64,000 nucleotides of DNA from Hydractinia symbiolongicarpus. Its lineage: Eukaryota > Cnidaria > Hydrozoa > Anthoathecata > Hydractiniidae. The translations under genes and the position numbers were made by a program. Each line of letters begins with the position of its first letter. The stretch's first letter is position 1. Below are positions 24,669-36,000 of this stretch, piece by piece. A model generated the notes under the pieces. That model was given only the letters and a program-made list of their open reading frames with translations, searched no databases and was not told the DNA's origin. The DNA is taken from NCBI RefSeq assembly GCF_029227915.1, contig NC_079882.1:4402001-4466000 (forward strand), given 5' to 3'.

Positions 24669-25881
24669 AAATGATAGACACATGGCAAGAAGCTGCAAAC
24701 GATTTGTTTTTATGACAACTGTGAGCCCCCGCCATCGTGTTACCAAAATAACAGTGTATTGGTCCTTTTATGAGCACCCTCTGGTTGAAATGGGTGGAGA
24801 AAAATAGATGTTGTTAAAAAAAAGACAGACAAAAAAATATGTGCATTGAAGATTTCTATACGAAACATTTTTTAATCTGTTTTTAATAAATACCGAAACG
24901 AGATTATGACTTCATTTTTAATTTTTTTTTTCGCCTGGTAAAATAAAATTAAAGAAGTCTCTTGGTTACAGATTTAATTTGGTTTATATATCATTCTGGT
25001 CATAATGGATTAAGCTCATTCACTGGTATTTTCACGTAGGTTTTTTGCACTACGAATCTAAAGACAAAGCTGTTAAAATTAGGTCACATTTTGTGCTACT
25101 TTCAGTATAAAAATCAGTATAAAGTAGTTCTGATCATCACTTTATTCGAAATAGTCAGGCCAATCTTCACTGGTAAAATTGTTATTCTGCAAAATATTCT
25201 GTAAGTGGCTCCTTTCTCTGGGGACGAGACTGAATAAATGCATAAACATATCTAATGATAAGATTCAATCAAACGCTACTTATTGAAAAAAGGTCATAAG
25301 GCGTTGCAGAGGAAAAAAGTTAAGTTCCGAAGTATTAGGCATAAAAATATCTATATATTGCAAATACTATATTAACAGTACAAAAAACAGTCCATTCTCC
25401 GCCCTACCTTTCATGATAGTATTTGAACAGACGTGTTCTTTGAAGTCTTACGCTCGGACTTGCGTGTTGGCGCTTCGTGCTAGCCTCGTATCAGTAAGCG
25501 AAAAAGAAGCTCTGAGAACGAGCTTGATGTTCTCATTAAAACCATCCCCCAAACTATAGAAAATTAAAAAAGAGCAGTTGGATACAAGAGGATAAGTATG
25601 TTATGAGGACCCGACTTTGTCGAACGTGAAAACATAAAGTAAAAACAACATTTTTTAATTTGCAGAACATGTTTGATTGTAATACATCAATCATTTTCAA
25701 CTGAATAAAATATACAATTTTTCATGGAAAAAAAAGTAAAATGTGGCCGCCTACTCAACAAAACAATAGGTTATCGCGCCGCGCCTAATTGACGGATAAG
25801 TTTAATATCTTGTTGAATCAAAGCAGAAAATTGAATATACTATTAAAGAAAGGGGGGAGAAACAAATCCATATCACGATTA
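24669..25881. other. PPIE 3' UTR and intergenic DNA
   Basis: A poly(A) signal is present at 24885-24890. Beyond it no coding or repeat signal was recognised up to the TA-flanked pogo-like element. Confidence 0.55.
24885..24890 (+). terminator. PPIE polyadenylation signal AATAAA
   Basis: Canonical AATAAA 217 bases after the PPIE stop codon, followed by a T-rich stretch. Confidence 0.65.
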
Positions 25882-28237
25882 CTTTAAATAAAGAAACTTT
25901 CGCTGAAAGAAAGTTTCGCGGTTTTGGGGGCCTTTCCACGAGAGTGTTTTTCCCGCGAAATTTTCTAAAACGTGTTGTCCGCGAAAGTGTTTTTCACGCA
26001 AATGTTTTTGTAAATTTAGTTCTCAGTGAAGGCTTTTTATGTTATATGTATTTAACTACTCAGTAAAAGCAAAAAACTTAGAAACTATAAAAAAGGTGAT
26101 AAAGAAGCAGAACTATAATTTTTGTAATTTTTGTCAACGAGAAAATAATTTCCATTCAAACTGATGAAATTTTGGAATGGTATATGTAACAAATAAAAAC
26201 AAATAACTCTTAGATCTGTTCTTGCTCTTTTTAGTTCAAAAGATAATGTCAATAATCAATAAATATGACGAAGTGTTTATGTTTCTTCGTCTAACTCGTC
26301 GAAAACACTAAAAATGTTTCTATTTTCTTCTTCTTTTGGTTGCCAGTAAACGTAATCGTCGTCAGAATCTTCTTCACGAGAGTAGCCGATCGTTTTTTGT
26401 TTCAGGCGTAAGGTTACAGATTGCAGTGAAATCATCAGCACCTAGAAGATTCGTTTCTACTATAGGCGCTAAGTCATCGAATGGATCGATTGAAGGAAGC
26501 TGACTAAGACCTAAACAGATAGCATCCGTTATACCCGCAGACAACCATCCGCTTTCAATAACATTTTTCGCTGTGCTGGAAGTCGTGTGGTTGTAAAAAT
26601 TGGTGACCTACTTGGCGTGTAATGGCTTCAGCAGAGAAAACCGAAACGTAATGTTCATTCTTCACTTACTTTTTTTTGTGTACCAGTCGAACTTATTGGA
26701 CATGTACTGTTTGGCGAATGCATTCACAGTAAGGTCTAAGGGCGGGTAATATTTGGTCATGTTTCAGTGGAAGTTGGTGAGGAGAATATGGTTTTTACTG
26801 AGCAGTTTCAGGACGTCAATCATCACCTGACCAGTGAAGATGTCCATGATAACTAAAGCTCGTTGATCAGCTGCCATATCATGGGGCAAGCGCTTGGACT
26901 CGATGTAGGGAATAATTATATCGTTGAGGAACTTCAATGACTCCTGGGTGTTGGAGGAATGTTTTTCGTGGACGCTTAGCGAAAAACATGCAGGGAATTT
27001 GTACCGTGGGAGGCTCTGTTGCGTTTTCCCTCCATGAATCAGCTGCATCGGGAGATATTCACCAGACAAAGTAACTGCAAACGTGGCTGTTATGGTTCTT
27101 TTGTCGTTGCAACCAGCTATTGTTACATTTGAGCTGCCGCCATGGTAAACTTTCTCCCTGGAATTATTTCTGATGGCGTTTGATCCAAATTGATGATCAG
27201 CGAATTGGGAATCTTAAACCTCTCAACCTTTAATACGATATCATAATGAAACTGATACTCAATTTCTCTTCGTGCCATTTCTGGAATTTCAACTTTGGCT
27301 GAAGTGCTCTTCCTTTGTGTATAACCCATTCGTATAAATAAACTTTTGGCCCAGGCAGAGTTATCTATATCGATATCGCCCACAACATTCGGGTACTTCG
27401 CTAAAAGAGCTTTTGCTGCAGAAGTAGCACTAGTCCTTGAAAAAACAGCTCCTCTATTACTTGCTGCAAGAATATACTTTTGCACCATTGTGTCAAGTAT
27501 AAGTGGTCTAGTATAAGTGGTCGCCCTGTTTTTGTTGTGTATCTTGACAATGACTTACTTGGGTTTTGTTAGATGTTGCTTTTTTCAAATCGTCTTCGAC
27601 TCTTTTTCGAAACGTGCGAGCGGTGCTCTTATTCAATTTTGGAAAACGAGTTTTGAATTTTTTCACGGTAGCGGCAGAACCGTTAACGGAGGCATACTTT
27701 CCAATAATGTACCGTTCTTCGTCACTCCTTTTGTATATTTCAATCCTTTGGACGGCGATGGAGCCAGAATCAAGAACAGAGAAATCAACATTACCCAAAC
27801 CAGTGTCTTGTCGGGTAACACGTGCAACTAGCGCTATAAAACAAAATAAACAAAGAATGTTTTTAATTAAAAAGAAACAAAGTATTCGTATACCGTAAAT
27901 CTTTGAATTAGCAAGGTTTATTTTTCGAACTGAAAACCACAAAAAAATCACTCAATAACAGTAAATCATCTGACTCATCTACCAACTCCGAAGATTGCGA
28001 AGGCATTATAATCATAGACTAGGAATATTATATAGAATTTTTTTTGTGATAAAATAATTACAACAGTCATATCCTTTGTTTTATATTGCTTTTTTAATAC
28101 TTCATTATTGGTCCGCTAAAGTTTTTCCCGTAAAAAATTTCCAAATTGCTCGTCCACGAAAGTTTTTCCCGCGAATTGCAAAATTATCGCTGAAGAACCG
28201 CGAAACTCTTTTCCAGCGAAAGTTTCTTTCTTTAAAG
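25882..28237. mobile_element. Pogo-like (Tc1/mariner) DNA transposon, decayed
   Basis: Ends are inverted repeats of about 43 bp: left CTTTAAATAAAGAAACTTTC, right (reverse complement) CTTTAAAGAAAGAAACTTTC, both continuing into a TTTCGCGGTT segment. Each is flanked by TA (25880-25881 and 28238-28239). The interior encodes a broken minus-strand pogo/Tigger-type transposase. The interior just inside the right TIR also carries GCGAAAGTTTTTCCC-like motifs resembling those near the left end. Confidence 0.9.
26374..27830 (-). pseudogene. Pogo-like DDE transposase, disrupted
   Basis: Minus-strand segments read in family order: an N-terminal helix-turn-helix-like part (KYASVNGSAATVKKFKTRFP), the WAKSLFIRMGY segment, then the DDE core. 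Catalytic acidic residues are visible in IINLDQTPSE (first Asp), LVIMDIFTGQ (second Asp) and NMTKYYPPLDLTVN (third Asp), the DDD arrangement of pogo/Tigger enzymes. The C-terminal GLSQLPSIDPFDDL also fits. The frame changes near 27500 and 27100, and an in-frame stop occurs at about 26764 just before the third motif. It is therefore inactive as it stands. Confidence 0.88.
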
Positions 28238-28559
28238 TATTTTAAGTAAGTTTCTCAGTATGCCATTAAAGCAGGTTTTGGACTCACTCAACCTTAGCTA
28301 CGACTTAAAGTTCCTTTCTTGAAATCTCTCTCGGAAAGAATTTTTACGCAACATTCGATAAAATCCACGCTAGAGGCCTGACTCGAGCTCCTACGGGGAA
28401 TTTTTCCATTCTCGTGAAGCTTATTTTCATATAGTCGTTTTACGTTTTTTCGATGAGCTTTCTTGCTAGTCCTGGAGCTGTGTAAAAATGCGTCGAATGT
28501 AGCTTATAGTTGTTTACACAGTCATCTCTAAAAAAAGTACCTTAAGCTGGTGGCGACGC
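28238..28559. other. Unassigned DNA before the Polinton remnant
   Basis: No gene recognised. GC content is slightly higher than its surroundings, so this may be a further decayed part of the Polinton fossil. Confidence 0.35.
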
Positions 28560-29115
28560 TTAACTTTGTTTTAACAAGTCTCATGGTCGTAGAGATGGGC
28601 AACACGAAAACCAAGATGCTGAAGCCTGTGTATCCAGGGCAGGTAATCTAAGATCTTTCGGAACTGATCACGTACTACAAATTTCAAAATATGGCAGCTT
28701 TGCTACGCTGACACAGATAGCTTCGTCTACTTTATCTGCACGGAAGACTTTCACAAGGATATAGCTGACGATGTGGAGAAAAGATTTGACACCAACGCCA
28801 ATCGTAGGAAAGATGTAAACCACTTTTGCTACTTAAAAAGGGCCTGGTGTTAATGAAGGATTAGTAAATTTTTAGTTTGGAAATGCGACAGGACTGCGGG
28901 CTTTTTTAGTAAGAACAACTGTATAAGGACAAGACCCAAATATTTTTCCGATGAATAGAAACAAAACTGATTCGGGTAAAACGTTATGCCTACAAACTGA
29001 GGATGAGAAGGCTAAATGATGTAAGAAGAGTGTGAAGAAATGCGTCGTTAAAAAATCCATTACATTCGACTATAAGAGGTGTCTGGAGGCTCGTAGAACA
29101 ATAAGCAGTGCTGAA
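28560..29115 (+). pseudogene. Fossil Polinton/Maverick DNA polymerase B fragment
   Basis: Plus-strand translation contains CYADTDSFVYFICTEDFHKD (the YxDTDS motif C of B-family polymerases) followed by DIADDVEKRFDT, a combination typical of protein-primed polymerases of Polintons. Upstream, MLKPVYPGQVI and DLSELITYY match the segment that precedes motif C in that family; downstream, KKCVVKKSITFDYKRCLEA matches a later segment. Stops and frame changes separate the pieces and much sequence is missing. It is a decayed copy with no coding potential. Confidence 0.8.
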
Positions 29116-29577
29116 TGATATGTTTCTAAGTGCTGCATTACCTTAAAGGTATTAATTTTCGCGAAATTAAGTATCCGCGAAAAATTTCAAACAAGATGCG
29201 CACATAGTATGACTGTTTATTTAAAATGGTAAAACATTCATAAAGAAATGTGTAAAAGGTGTCTGCCATGGCTTTGAGAAGGAGAGATGGCTTTGTACGA
29301 TACACGGTAAGCAAAACCAACGCTACGTAATAAAGTTGAAGAGGAGGACTTCATAAGGACATTCAGCATCCTTATGAAGAGTCTCAGGAAAACGTCGACA
29401 CGCACTACACAAGACACACAGAAGTTTTAGGATACCGAGAAAGGTAGATGTTAATGGTTATATAGCAATGGAGAGACCTTATGTAAAGACATTGGTTTCG
29501 CCAACTACTATTTACTATTTCACTGAGTGTTGTCACATTTTTCAAAGTTGTCGTTTAAAGGGAGTGTCGAGGCTAGA
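29116..29577. other. Unassigned DNA, possibly further Polinton decay
   Basis: Partial open stretches occur near 29340-29450, but nothing is recognisable. Confidence 0.35.
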
Positions 29578-29638
29578 CTTGGAGGAAAGAATACGGAATC
29601 CGTATTCAGAATACGGAATCCGTATTCTTTCCTCCAAG
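29578..29638. repeat. 30-bp-arm palindrome built on AATACGGAATCCGTATT
   Basis: Arms 29578-29607 and 29609-29638 are reverse complements with one mismatch and a 1-base spacer. The inner GAATACGG-AAT-CCGTATTC is itself an inverted repeat and occurs twice, so a cruciform or nested hairpin could form. Confidence 0.9.
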
Positions 29639-29958
29639 GGCTAGATGATCACCCAAGTACGTATACGAAGTTGTGTGTTGGACAGATTTTCCTTGAATAT
29701 CTACATTTAATGTATTTTTGTAGCAAGGCGTTTAGCAGTTCTTAATAACAAAGTTTCTCTACAACATTTGTTGTACAACATTTTTTGTTTCATTTTTGTT
29801 GTACACACTAATTAGCCTTTACTTAGCAAACACACAAAAAAGCAAATTGTCATCCCTAAACAATGTATTTCCAAAAAACTTGTAATGGTGACTGTTGTAC
29901 AACAACAAAATTTAGATTATTGGAAACCAAGCTTAAACAAGTCATCAACATACTTAAT

Positions 29959-30391
29959 CAGGGGCGGCGCCACTAGGGGGGGGGGGGGGGGTGGCTTTAG
30001 TTTTTTTGCTAAGTAATAATGTTTTATTTTCTAGCAATGTGTCTCTATCACTGCATAAAAATTGATGTTACCCAACCAGAGAACCTGCAGGCTATCTCAC
30101 TAAATAATGCAATTTTTTATGCAGTGACGCATACCAATATGCCGCAGTTGAAAGTGGAGAAAACAAAGTTTTTCTAAAGACTAAGGTATAGCCGTTTTAC
30201 GTGTTTTAGGACTCTAAAAATGCGTTGGCTTCTAGGGCTTTCGCTCCAGGACCCCACCAGGAGGCTTACAGCTCCCCTAGACCCCAGCTGTTTCGGCAAC
30301 TCGCTTCGCTCGTTGGTTGTCACTAAAATCTCAAAATCTCCCACTATGCCTAAGCCTCCCACCCACTTTGAAAATTGTGGCGCCGCCCCTG
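29959..30391. mobile_element. Small TIR element (433 bp) with TTAAT flanks
   Basis: The ends are perfect 15-bp inverted repeats CAGGGGCGGCGCCAC, flanked on both sides by TTAAT (29954-29958 and 30392-30396). The 5' part contains a 16-base G tract (29976-29991). There is no coding capacity. The CAGGGGCGG end is common in hAT and Kolobok non-autonomous elements; the flank would fit a TTAA-type target, but the superfamily is not settled. It interrupts a Polinton-like reading frame on the minus strand. Confidence 0.8.
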
Positions 30392-30395
30392 TTAA

Positions 30396-30520
30396 TTTCG
30401 CCCCTACGCAGCGGTCTAGAGAGGCCTTTGATGCTTGCGTAGTGTATCTTGTTACCATCCGTGATGAACACTAGGTTTGCTTTCTTATCGCGTGAGGAAT
30501 TGTAATCAGGTCTACGCAAA
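30396..30520 (-). pseudogene. Second Polinton-like protein fragment, cut by a MITE
   Basis: The minus strand reads NLVFITDGNKIHYASIKGLS, resembling the LLL.DG..HY..IKN.SRLL segment I associate with Polinton polymerase-linked proteins in invertebrates. It is opposite in strand to the polymerase piece at 28560. The reading frame is lost where the 433-bp TIR element begins. Assignment rests on one short motif. Confidence 0.5.
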
Positions 30521-31079
30521 ATGTTGTTCTCTTTTTGGCGATGTACAGTACGTTCACTGCGATCTCTGAGTTGTTCTTTTTAAACCGAGATATTTGATTG
30601 ATAGCGATGTTCGATGTAACGCCAGATGTAACGATATTCAAACTCTTACAGTTTCGCTATTCGATGCAGCCGTATGTCTTAAAATCTCTGAGTAAGCAGC
30701 AGCAGTTTACCAACATCCCAGTGTAGGATTCTACCTATAGCAAAACCGCTCTGTGATGGAGGGGGGGGGAGGGTGCTCTACATGCTTTTTGGTCTGTGTA
30801 AACATCGCTCTTGGCAACTCATCTACGTCACTGCCTTGGAAAATCTGTGTAAGGTTGTTGTTAAAGACCCTTATCGATGATGATGGTGATTTTGGCGCAC
30901 ATATCATTTGTGCGTAATAATGGTATAAATTTTGGCGCATTTTTAGAATTTTGCGCGAAAAAGCGCCATAATTTATACGCGCCAAAGATAAGATATTTGC
31001 ATAATTAAATAGCAGTGAATGAAAGAAGAATAGATGTTTTTTAAACAACCCTGATCTAGTATAAATTTTGCCTTAAAAT
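30521..31079. other. Intergenic DNA, no gene seen
   Basis: Unassigned. It includes a short G-rich tract near 30760 and an imperfect inverted stretch around GGCGCAT/GCGCC near 30890-30990. Confidence 0.4.
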
Positions 31080-31975
31080 GATGCCAATATTCTTTGCGAT
31101 TTTTTCTTCTAAAATACTTATATGTTCTCTCCAAGTAAGATTTTCATCAAGAATAACTCCTAAAAATTTCATGGATTGTGCTCTTTTTATACTTATATTA
31201 TTAATAGATAAATCAGGAAACTTCATTGGCATGTCATCTTTTTTATTTTGCCTGAAAAAATGTGTACTTTGGTTTAAAAATATTTAGGGACAGTCTGTTT
31301 GCCTTAAAACATTCTGCCAGCTTAGAGAGTTCACTGTGCGAAATAACGATTTTTTATCTTTATGTGCATAAAACAGATTTGTATATATTTATGTGCATAA
31401 AACAGATTTGTATCATCTGCAAATAAAATTGAATGTAAAACATTCGAAGGTTTGCTTAAAGCATTTACATATATAAGGAATAAGAGTGGTCCTAACATCG
31501 AACCTTGTGGAACTCCACAGGTGATTGTTTGTAATTTGTACTTCCCCCGTCAAAGGAAATGTACTGTTTTTTATTGGATAAATAACTTTCAAACCACCGA
31601 ATGTTGGAGTGGTTGATACCATAGTTTTTGAGTTTTTCTAGTAGAATTTTGTGACCTACGGTGTCAAATGCTTTGCTTGAATCTATAAAAATTCCTAGCA
31701 TGTACTTGTTTTCGTCAAACGCTTTTGATATTTCATAAACAAGTCTATTGCATGATCAGTAGAATGACCTGCTTGAAAGTCAAATTGATTGTCGTATAAA
31801 ATATTATTAGCAGTTAAAAAAGAGTAAAATCTATTGTACATTATGCGTTCTAGTATTTTTGAGAAACATGGAAGAACTGATATTGGTCTATAATTAGATA
31901 CATTAGTCATTTCGCCTGTTAGAACTCTTGCAATTTTAAGTTTTTCAGGAAAATATCCTTGTTGGAGGAAAGGTT
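31080..31975 (-). pseudogene. LINE reverse transcriptase fragment (Jockey/CR1-like)
   Basis: Minus-strand pieces occur in RT order: NVSNYRPISVLPCFSKILER (RT motif 1 region), FQAGHSTDHAIDLF, then IDSSKAFDTVGHKILLEKL (motif A with Asp). These are followed by remnants of the PQGS and FADD regions, then DENLTWREHI near the low-coordinate end. Several frameshifts separate them. It is a truncated, inactive non-LTR retrotransposon; the exact clade is not certain. Confidence 0.85.
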
Positions 31976-32938
31976 AAATGAATAATAGAATTTCAAACAC
32001 AGTAACTATTTTTTAAATTAGTTTTATATAAGATTTAAATAAGATGTTAACTTCATCTGTTTCATCATCATCTTCATCTAACAGAAGTTCTACGTTTTCC
32101 ATGCACCGCTTCTCTTCTGGGACGTCAAACGGATCAACTGGTCACAGAAAATTGGAAGATGGACTTGTAGTGCCTGGAACATGCACAGCCCGTTGTAAAA
32201 AAAAAACAGAACCGCAGATTTTAGAAACAAAACTTGTGGAGAAAAATCTAAAGCTGCAGCATATAGATATTGTTGTATATGACGTTAAATCAACGCATAA
32301 TATCGAATTTCTTTAACTACTTTTCTTTTTTTTCTTTTTTCTTTTGGGGCGCTAAATAACTTTTTGAGTCGCTGGAGGGGGGGGCTTAATAGAAAAGGGG
32401 GGGGGGGGGGGCTAAATAAAGGCAGGGGGCTAAAAAGAGGAATTACGGTATACACATTAGTGGAATTTTTATAGCATTTTTTGATTCCTTAACAACGTTA
32501 CTATTAACCTGGACTTTTATTTGATTGTAGGGAGTTGATCGCTTTGAATAATTCATTCTCAGTTCATTCGTTATTTTCCATTTGTGTGTTATTAACAGTG
32601 AAAAAAGATTAAGAAAACTTAAATTGCTATGGTTCAATCTGAGATCCCAGATTTGAGCCCACTTTTACGAAAAAAATCATTAAGTTCCTCTGCTATCAGA
32701 CACTCAATTTTATTTTCATCGTACAACCTTTATGGAGTTTTTCTTTGCTCTTTGAAAATGGACAGACCCTTATTTCCCTACCACCACGCTGTTGTAGCTC
32801 TTCCCCTCTCCTAAAATCAAGAACAAAATGTAATGAAACAAAACAATTATTAAGTAATTACATGTATTTCTATAATAAAACGCTCATTTCGAACTTGTCA
32901 ATGTTTCGGCGAATTTGATGTGATTTGGTTAAATACAT
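31976..32938. other. Intergenic DNA with poly-G tracts
   Basis: Runs of G occur at 32376-32384 and 32397-32411. Flanking CGCTAAATAAC and GCTAAATAAA suggest a degraded repetitive element. Open frames here are Ser-rich or low-complexity and are not credible genes. Confidence 0.4.
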
Positions 32939-33053
32939 ATCGTAAAATGCCGAAATCAAGCGCACCCGATTATAAGCGCACCCTCAGAAATTCGCATCAA
33001 ATACTTGCTATCACCACTGATAAGCGCTGCGCTTGATTTTGGCATTTTACGAT
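32939..33053. repeat. Short foldback element with 26-bp arms
   Basis: ATCGTAAAATGCCGAAATCA and the following six bases at 32939-32964 recur inverted at 33028-33053 with one mismatch; the enclosed sequence is about 63 bp. Probably a miniature TIR element. Confidence 0.8.
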
Positions 33054-36000
33054 GCTCTTGAAAAATGTTCATGTTTTTTGGCTTCAGCACGACCATTTTT
33101 GGATCTTCAAAAACGTTTTATTCGCTTGTTGGGCATAAGCTGGGAGGAATGGTAGCTTCAAGTAACGCACTTTTTTTAAAAACGCAACTAGCCTTGGTTA
33201 GGGGTTAGTGCGGTAACCACAATTTTAATATTGGGTGGACGAAAATTTTTTAAATTTTACATCTCTAGATTGGCGGAAAATGCCCTTCAAGACTTCAACG
33301 ATCTCATGGTTCAATGTTAAAAAATCACGATAAGTGTTTTCCTATTTTTGTAATTTAGAAAAGCTGCATTGTTTAATTGGCATCAAATTTAGATAAAAAT
33401 TTCCATCAGAAACCAAAAGATAGAAAGAGATACTATTTACATTACACGACTACAATAATATAAAAAATGATAACGGCACTGAGGGTTTCCTATACGCCAT
33501 TACATCACAAAGTATTATAACACAAAATGCATATTTAAATCTCTGAGATGAAGAGCAAAGTACAATCAAAATGGTTTATTGTGGTTATTGTGAACATTTA
33601 AGGTGAAAGAATCTCGGGGTCAACGTTCGCATGACAATAAACAACATAACAATCTATAGAACAATCAAACGATCTGTAATATTTAAAAAATGCTTATAAA
33701 ATAAAGTCTTGACTGTTATCTTGACATTGTAGAACATTGTAGAGTCACCCAATCAAGGAAAGATCCCGTACTGACGAAGCACACACTTTTGCTTGCATTT
33801 TTTATACACTACTTGTACTACAGTATGGCGCATTGGATGTTTTTATGTGATCTTGAACTATGGAAGTGTGCGCTGTTTGGAATTTCATGTGGCAACAACT
33901 TGATTTCTGGAATTTCATGTAGCCACAACTTGATGTATAGAATTTCTTTAGCATTTATAAAGTTTGGTTTCAGTCAACCAGCTTATTTCTGCGACGAAAA
34001 AAATCGTATTTGTTCGACAAGCTATCACGCCGACTATCTAAATCTTCGGTATCCGACACATGCGTATTTGATGTTCCAAAAAAGTCGGGAAATATAAACA
34101 CCTAAGATAAACATGTATAGGGTTACAGTCTGAAATTCTCATATATAACTTGAAACATAAATTAAATCAAACGGAAGGCCTCCTGTTCCAGCAAACTATG
34201 GATAATATCCTGTAAACTGATTGGGGTTACAGTCTGAAATTCTCATATATAACTTGAAACAAAAATTAAATCAAACAAAAGGCCTCTTGTTCCAGCAAAC
34301 TGATTGGCTTTAAAACCAAGAGATTACGTCAGGAAAAAGATGGCTGAAAACTTCAGTGCGCACACTACAGCGAAGAATCTGATCAAATGTCCACAATGTG
34401 TGCAGATATTGTGCAAAATAAAATAGTGAAAACCACTGATATTGCAAAAAAGATGAAAATTGAAGAAACTGACAGATTAAGCAATGGTTTAATAACGTAT
34501 GCTTTAAAAAGTGAACAAATAATTGTGGCCGGATGTAGCTATGCAGTCAAATTTAAAAATAAAAATCAAGATCCTGATGCAGAAAATCAGCATATTGCTG
34601 ACCAAGAACATGAGCTATAACTGATGTATCGACCTGTTTGTAATATATGTACATAAGCACAGTGTTATTTAAGTAAAAACTAAGAAAATAAAAAAATAAA
34701 AAAAAAAATTAAAAAAATTAAAAAGAATTTAACAAAAAAGGAAGTAAAAAACGATGCGAGACATAAAAACCGAAATAGTCAGCGGATACGATCTAAAAGC
34801 AGCAATTATATACAGACAAAAATTCAAAACGACACAAGATGTAGCTAAACAAGGATCGATATAAATAAAAGAAGTCAAATATAGGCAGGCGATATCTATA
34901 CTGGGATTGCTGACACTAGATGTCCTCAGACTTATGATGCTAAAAGTATGTTCATTGACCCTTTCAGTCTGTATAATATAGATTTTTAACTTGCACTTTT
35001 TACTTATCATTACTTATTATTACTAGTTAGACTCTTAGTAGTACATACGAGTTGTTAAACAGTACTCATTTAAACTTAATGACTGAGCATGCTGGCACGA
35101 AGTCATGTCTATAGTTTTCACTCCCTTGGTTTACAGGACTTTCCATAGAAGGATCTTTTGAGGGCTAATTCATTTTCATATACTAAAGATTTTCTAAAAA
35201 GTTGTGGATTTTTAAACGTTTCTCTGATTAAGGTATACAAGATTTTCTTCTAAATATAGATAGATCATCTAAAATGTGTATAGTTTTACTGTATATTTTA
35301 TATTTTTTAACTTATCTATATAATTATTCAGTATGTTATTCAGAAAATTTTGTCTGACAATGGAAAATAAATGTATATTATCAAAATATCAGAACTTTTT
35401 GCTTCATAAAGGCCTGTAAAAACTTTAACAACTAATAAATCTCATAAAATATATGCAACATCAATATATACTACTATTTAAATCAAAACTATTAAAGCAC
35501 TTTATATAAGATCAGCTATCCTAAGCAGAATATATATTTGACTTGTATTCCACAAAAAAACTCCATTATAAGAATTGTTTGACAAATGGATGTTCCTTAA
35601 GCCGAATTTCCACTAAGCGTTCCAGAGCGTAGCGGCTATTGTTTTTTCAGTCCCAAACCCGCTAAAAGCGGTCCGCTCAGCGCGGTTTCAAAAGTTGCGC
35701 TATCCAATCAAAATGAATCAAGGCCATGTGATAAAACAACTTTTTGCGAGAGCCATCAAAACTTACATTTGCAATTCAAAATTCAAATTAAAGGAGCACC
35801 CCAAGATGAAGTTTAGTGGGTGACCTACAAAAATACCTGAGTTCTCCTTTTAGTTTTCGTTCTTGATACAGCCTTCTTATCCAAAACCTTTTTGCATACT
35901 ATTTGTTTTGTTTTTCTTCATTCAGCAACAACAATAGTTTGATAAAACTTATTTTCTTAAGCAGCAATAGTTTTCTACGTCAAACGTTCATGTTTACATA

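Noticed and set aside
32044-32316. 90-codon Ser-rich frame
   Set aside because: Low-complexity start, no family resemblance, and position between a LINE fragment and poly-G repeats.
34387-34620. 77-codon frame starting with ATG
   Set aside because: Codon use is plausible, but no domain, splice context or homology could be recognised.
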